Source of the DNA: a virus
Length of the DNA: 22,974 nucleotides
Virus record (IMG/VR): IMGVR_UViG_3300017786_000156
Location: 1 to 22,974 of that record
Strand: one strand, 5' to 3'
The translations under genes and the position numbers were made by a program. Below the pieces are notes generated by a model. The model saw only the letters and a program-made list of their open reading frames with translations, ran no database searches and was not told the DNA's origin. Positions 19,781 to 22,974 of this stretch are shown here, piece after piece; the stretch's first letter is position 1, and each line of letters begins with the position of its first letter.

Positions 19781-21628
19781 CTACCAAAAGCCTGTAGAAC
19801 TGCGGCTTCGCGTCGATGCGTCGCGCTTTCTGGGAGGACGCTCGTCAAACATTGTCGGCATATCTCCTCGATCGATTCGAGCTATGCCGATAAACTTGGA
19901 CAGAGCGCGAGCGAGGATCTCGCAGTCCCATAAGTGATCTCCCTTGCTGCGCTTCAACTTCTTCACGACTTTAATGTGACCGCTTCGATCTGTCTCCTTC
20001 GTCCAGTAAGTCGCGAAGAGCTGATCGTAGTAGACCTTCGGAGTGTCCGTGAAAGTGTGGAAGCCGGAGAGCTGCCGAGAGCGCAGCCGAGAAAGCTCCT
20101 CCTCGTAGATGCTCTTGTTCACGTGAAGGTATCGAATCTTAGATCGACCGCCTCGACCTTTCGTGTCTCCGGTAAATGGATCCTTCATCTGCAGTCGATA
20201 GGGTTGCTCGCCTTGAAGGTTCTTCCAGCCGCGAGATCCGAACCATTTAGAGCGACGCCGGAAGACCTCCTCGTAGATCTCGGAAGTTCTATCTCCGGCG
20301 CAGTCGATGATGGCTGCGTGAGCTTTGTGCTGATCGTAGATAAGATCTAACTCGGAGAACGAAGCGACTTGACCGCAGTCGATGAGATAGCTCGTTCCGT
20401 CTCGATCGAAGCCTCGAACGACGAACCAGAAAGAGTCTGTCTGCGTATCGACTCCCATGACTCGATACTCGCCTCGAAGGTCGCCGCGCTCGTAGTCGAG
20501 TTCGAGTTCGTTCGCATCTGCCTGCTCTTGGTTCGCCCAATCATCTTTCCACGGCTCTGCCAAGTTACCTTGCACGAACTTGCGGAGACCGTGCATCGAT
20601 GAGCTTACCTGTAGCCAGTTAATGATGAGCGCGGAGAAAGTCATCGCCGGAGCGTATAGAGAGTTAAGATGATAGCTGCGATGATTTGCCGGAGCGTTCG
20701 GATTCTGGGATCTCCACTCTCCGTTCTTAATCATCGTAGGCTTATGAGCGTCGAGGATCTTCTGGTCGCAGCGCGGACATACATACGCCGCCGTCGATGC
20801 TACGAGATCGAAGTCGTATCCTCCGTCCTCGAACTTAGCCTCCTCGTCGAACGTGATCGAGTAACGGCTATTGCCGTCCTTATCTTTCTGCCTCCACTCG
20901 AACTGAATGAACTCCTCGCAATGAGGACATGGCATAAAGTATCTGCGCTGATCGCCGTAGAGATACTCTTCCCAGATCCCTCCTGTCTCTTCTTTTGGAG
21001 TGCTGGTCTGAATGATCTTATATTCTCGCCGTCCCTTAATACGTTCGAGCGCAGCGAGGCGAATGTCCGGATCGATCTCGTCGATCTCGTCCAGAACTAG
21101 ATAGGCGACCGGAGCCGACTTCACGTTATTCTCGGAGCCTGCTCCGGCGAAGGTTAGAGTGCATGACAGGAACTCCTGCCGCATGTTCGTGATCTTGTCG
21201 CTATCGACTCTGCCTGTGGCTGCGCTCAGAGGACATTGATCCTTGAGAGGCTTACAGTCGTCGATGAACGGAAGCCATCGACCCTTCGAGAAGTTGCGAG
21301 CGTTCTCTGCGCTCGGCATGATCCAGAGCGTGTCCTTCGGAAACTCGCTGAGAAGATATCCGATGCCGGCATACATTGTCGTCGTCTTGCTCGACTGCGA
21401 TCCCCAGCAGAGAGTGATCTTGCTGATCGTAGGATCGATCAGATCATTTAGAGGCTGCTGCGCGTAGGGAAAGACCTTGAGAGATCCGGGAAGTTCCGAG
21501 ACGTTATCTCTTAGAACGCAGTTGTCGAACGCCCATTCCACAGGAGACTTCAGACGCCGAGGAGAGAATAGTTTTCCTAGCTCATTATTTAACAGAGAAG
21601 CCATTTTTCGTCGCGAATTTTTTTGCAT
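19781..21628 (-). CDS. terL: terminase large subunit (lambda GpA-like)
   Basis: A 615-residue DNA-packaging motor. Walker A lies at residues 74-82 (CWGSQSSKT, with Ser-Ser in place of the usual Gly-Lys), Walker B at 176-181 (YLVLDE, then IDEID), and the coupling ST motif in QTSTPKEE. A zinc ribbon follows in CPHCEEF ... CPRCDQK, a hallmark of GpA-type terminases. The C-terminal RNase H-like nuclease begins VMGVDTQTDSFW, continues AIIDCAGDRT and ends GDHLWDCE, carrying the metal-binding Asps. It cuts concatemers and pumps DNA through the portal. Start: ATG 21628 overlaps the upstream gene; a second ATG is eight codons in. The next head gene (gpW) is 2.9 kb away because of the inserted cargo genes. 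Confidence 0.93.
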   Translation of the reverse strand: MQKNSRRKMASLLNNELGKLFSPRRLKSPVEWAFDNCVLRDNVSELPGSLKVFPYAQQPLNDLIDPTISKITLCWGSQSSKTTTMYAGIGYLLSEFPKDTLWIMPSAENARNFSKGRWLPFIDDCKPLKDQCPLSAATGRVDSDKITNMRQEFLSCTLTFAGAGSENNVKSAPVAYLVLDEIDEIDPDIRLAALERIKGRREYKIIQTSTPKEETGGIWEEYLYGDQRRYFMPCPHCEEFIQFEWRQKDKDGNSRYSITFDEEAKFEDGGYDFDLVASTAAYVCPRCDQKILDAHKPTMIKNGEWRSQNPNAPANHRSYHLNSLYAPAMTFSALIINWLQVSSSMHGLRKFVQGNLAEPWKDDWANQEQADANELELDYERGDLRGEYRVMGVDTQTDSFWFVVRGFDRDGTSYLIDCGQVASFSELDLIYDQHKAHAAIIDCAGDRTSEIYEEVFRRRSKWFGSRGWKNLQGEQPYRLQMKDPFTGDTKGRGGRSKIRYLHVNKSIYEEELSRLRSRQLSGFHTFTDTPKVYYDQLFATYWTKETDRSGHIKVVKKLKRSKGDHLWDCEILARALSKFIGIARIDRGDMPTMFDERPPRKRDASTRSRSSTGFW

Positions 21629-22346
21629 AAGCCTCTAGATCCTTAGCCGCCGCAGTCGCGAAGGCTTTTGTCTGACCGTTAAAAGCGGCGGCGAAGGCTC
21701 GAATGCCGCCGGCTCTTGGATTGAGCGCAGACTGTGACCGACTCTTTACGAGGATTGCTGCCGTGTGCGTATCCTTGTAGATCTTACCGGACAAGACGTT
21801 TCCGTGACCGGCTCCGATCTTTGCCTTCATCGCAGCTCCTAGTCCGCGAGTAGACTTGATAGGGATCCTCAGCTTCTTCATGATCTCTAGAAAGCTCTTC
21901 TGCGATGCTGCGATCCTTGTCTTCTTATCTTTGATGATCTTAGCCTGCAACCTCCGAAGCTCGCCCAGAGCCTTATTGACTCTGCCCTTGAACTTAGCCG
22001 CCAGAGTTCGACCGGAAGGATTCTTCGCGCTGATTGCGTTGAGCGCGTAGTCGCTCCGGATCCTAATCCATCTGCCTGCGCCTGTGCCTCTTGGCTTAAA
22101 GATCAGAGACCCGTCTCTGGCTTTGCGTATCTTGTCTCCGGCAGAAGAGACGAAGCGAGTAGAGAGAGACTTCTTTACTGCTGCCGTGATGATTGCAGGC
22201 TTAGACTTCCCTGTCTTTCGAGCGGCTCCTTCTAGGATAGATCCGGTAGTGGCTTTTAGCACATCCTCGAAACTAGCTCCTGTCTTCTTCTTCAAGGTTT
22301 TCAACATGCCGTCGAAGCCTTTGGAGTTGAGTGACATCTTGTTCAT
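21585..22346 (-). CDS. lysine-rich protein of unknown function between TerS and TerL
   Basis: About 253 residues from ATG 22346 (MNKMSLNSKGFDGML), strongly basic (many Lys, Arg, Ala), with no Cys after the chosen start. The composition and SILEGAARKTGKSKPAIITAAVKKSL resemble HK97 gp10-like or nucleic-acid-binding phage proteins, but I cannot assign it. A longer frame exists from a GTG at 22388, but that start lies inside the 14-bp inverted repeat region and adds a weak sequence, so I prefer the ATG. The end overlaps the TerL start by 44 bases. Lambda-like phages normally have TerL directly after TerS, so its place suggests a role in packaging or head completion. Confidence 0.65.
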   Translation of the reverse strand: MNKMSLNSKGFDGMLKTLKKKTGASFEDVLKATTGSILEGAARKTGKSKPAIITAAVKKSLSTRFVSSAGDKIRKARDGSLIFKPRGTGAGRWIRIRSDYALNAISAKNPSGRTLAAKFKGRVNKALGELRRLQAKIIKDKKTRIAASQKSFLEIMKKLRIPIKSTRGLGAAMKAKIGAGHGNVLSGKIYKDTHTAAILVKSRSQSALNPRAGGIRAFAAAFNGQTKAFATAAAKDLEAYAKKFATKNGFSVK

Positions 22347-22356
22347 ATGTAAATAA

Positions 22357-22436
22357 GTTTCTCGGCAGGTGGATAATACGGTAAACACGACTAAACCGAC
22401 TGGCGTCTTAATAGCTCAGTCTACCTGCCGAGAAAC
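22357..22436. repeat. 14-bp perfect inverted repeat enclosing 52 nt
   Basis: GTTTCTCGGCAGGT at 22357-22370 and its exact reverse complement at 22423-22436. The right arm overlaps the terminase small subunit 3' end (stop TAG included at its edge). On the minus strand the enclosed 52 nt contain a further GACTG...CAGTC pairing. The whole could be a branched RNA or a DNA site for packaging. Confidence 0.88.
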
Positions 22437-22927
22437 AATTTTTCTATTTCACTAAAGACCCTTTCGTCAAGTCCGTTGCGAACTGCAAGCTCTGCGATGT
22501 TGGGGTTAGCAGGATTAGCTTGCGCCGCGACTTGTCGAGGCAGAGCGTCTAGTAAGCGTCTTAGGGGAGTTAAAAGTTTGATGAGAGCCTCGGTCGCCTC
22601 CGACTCTGGGATTAAGTTGTCGCGCTTCTGAGCCAGCTCTAGCTCTCTGATCTGTCCCATAGCATTCTCTCGACGCTCCTGCGCGGCTATGAGCTTTGCC
22701 TTGAGATCTGCGATGTCTGCCGCCGTGTATTCTCGACCGGAGACCGCGATGCGTCCGGCTCCCTGCTCTTGAGACATTGCTCGATCGGCAGCCCAGAGTT
22801 TCCATGCTTCGAGATCCTTAGTCTGAGGACAGTTGTCAGACTCGCGCCTCTACTTCGAGAGCGTCGGCTGCGTGACGCCGAGAGCCTCGGCGATCTGCTT
22901 CCACGTTTTCATTTTTGGAGTCTTCAT
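22421..22927 (-). pseudogene. terS: terminase small subunit interrupted by in-frame amber codon
   Basis: From ATG 22927 the frame reads a helix-turn-helix (WKQIAEALGVTQPTLSK, residues 9-25), then TAG at 22852-22850, then continues open as RRESDNCPQTKDLEAWKLWA and on through 22777 to a stop at 22421, 168 codons in all. The C-terminal part (EATEALIKLLTPLRRLLDALPRQ, ANPANPNIAELAV) matches the oligomerisation region of lambda Nu1-like small subunits, and DLEAWKLW completes the DNA-binding domain, so sequence on both sides belongs to one gene. In related HTH proteins a tryptophan often sits where the TAG is, one base away (TGG). An ATG at 22777 could give a 118-residue protein lacking the DNA-binding domain. 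Mutation, readthrough or sequencing error are all possible. Confidence 0.75.
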
Positions 22928-22974
22928 GTTCTTCAATTAGCTGTGGATTTAAAAACTCGTAAAAACGCACAGTC
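22836..22974 (-). CDS. possible C-terminus of an upstream gene (partial)
   Basis: A frame open from the right edge encodes VRFYEFLNPQLIEEHEDSK and continues to a TGA at 22838-22836, overlapping the terminase small subunit start by about 90 bases in another frame. The first 20 residues look like genuine protein; the part overlapping terS is Arg/Ala-rich and may be fortuitous. Without upstream sequence this cannot be settled. The other open frame at the edge stops near 22933. Confidence 0.3.
   Translation of the reverse strand, partial: TVRFYEFLNPQLIEEHEDSKNENVEADRRGSRRHAADALEVEARV

Noticed and set aside
19934-21467. Several plus-strand frames opposite TerL (up to 143 aa)
   Set aside because: They lie opposite clear TerL motifs and have Leu/Arg/Val-biased antisense composition without supported starts.
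22338-22388. GTG start at 22388 for the lysine-rich protein
   Set aside because: It would place the start inside the inverted repeat region and adds 14 residues of unconvincing sequence; ATG 22346 or 22337 is simpler.
22405-22440. tRNA-like sequence taatagctcagtctacc
   Set aside because: It resembles a tRNA D-arm start, but no matching acceptor, anticodon or T-arm follows; the sequence is explained by the inverted repeat and the terS 3' end.
1-22974. Genome-wide recoding of TAG as an amino acid
   Set aside because: TAG ends many genes at sensible places, often followed quickly by a second stop (TAG TAA at 3333, TAG TGA at 17776) or by a terminator (capsid gene). Only terS contains an internal one.

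Overview
The window is part of the late (virion morphogenesis) region of a tailed double-stranded DNA phage or prophage with a long, probably non-contractile tail. Every confident gene lies on the minus strand, so the region reads from high to low coordinates. Gene order and protein features are lambda-like: terminase small subunit, terminase large subunit with GpA-like ATPase, zinc ribbon and nuclease, gpW-like joiner, lambda-type portal, prohead protease fused to scaffold, decoration protein, major capsid protein, connector and tail completion proteins, small tail tube candidate, tail assembly chaperone, tape measure, baseplate and fibre proteins. No integrase, lysis, replication or repressor gene is present, so lytic or prophage state cannot be decided. 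Most starts lack a Shine-Dalgarno sequence and sit behind A-rich leaders. Together with promoters that partly resemble TTG-N18-TAnnTTTG, this suggests a Bacteroidota host (Verrucomicrobiota is an alternative), at low confidence.

Region by region (high to low coordinate). 22.97-19.78 kb is the packaging module: a terminase small subunit gene broken by an in-frame amber codon just after its DNA-binding helix-turn-helix, a 14-bp perfect inverted repeat enclosing 52 nt, a lysine-rich protein of unknown role, and TerL. 19.77-16.9 kb is an insertion of seven small non-structural genes in three transcription units between TerL and gpW, where lambda-like phages normally have contiguous head genes. 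16.9-12.3 kb is the head module. 12.25-11.17 kb is a second insertion of two small genes between the major capsid gene and the connector genes. 11.15-0 kb is the tail module. Inside its fibre section sit a glycosyltransferase and an NDP-sugar 4,6-dehydratase, beside a very Ser/Thr/Tyr-rich 776-residue virion protein and upstream of a tail fibre gene that runs off the left edge.

The most unusual feature is the regulation of the two insertions ('moron' islands). Four copies of a roughly 105-115 bp module (two AGTGAA-like boxes exactly 11 bp apart, a TTGAC element, a conserved leader containing GCG-N5-CGC, and an A-rich stretch ending ACACGAC directly before the ATG) drive the cargo genes. All nine cargo genes, including those internal to their operons, carry the ACACGAC-type start leader, while none of the structural genes does. 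Intrinsic terminators end the major capsid unit and three of the cargo units, so the downstream structural genes must be reached by readthrough, antitermination or promoters I cannot recognise. One cargo protein looks like a papain-like cysteine peptidase. The second theme is likely virion glycosylation: two sugar enzymes embedded in the tail operon, with two candidate Ser/Thr-rich acceptor proteins.
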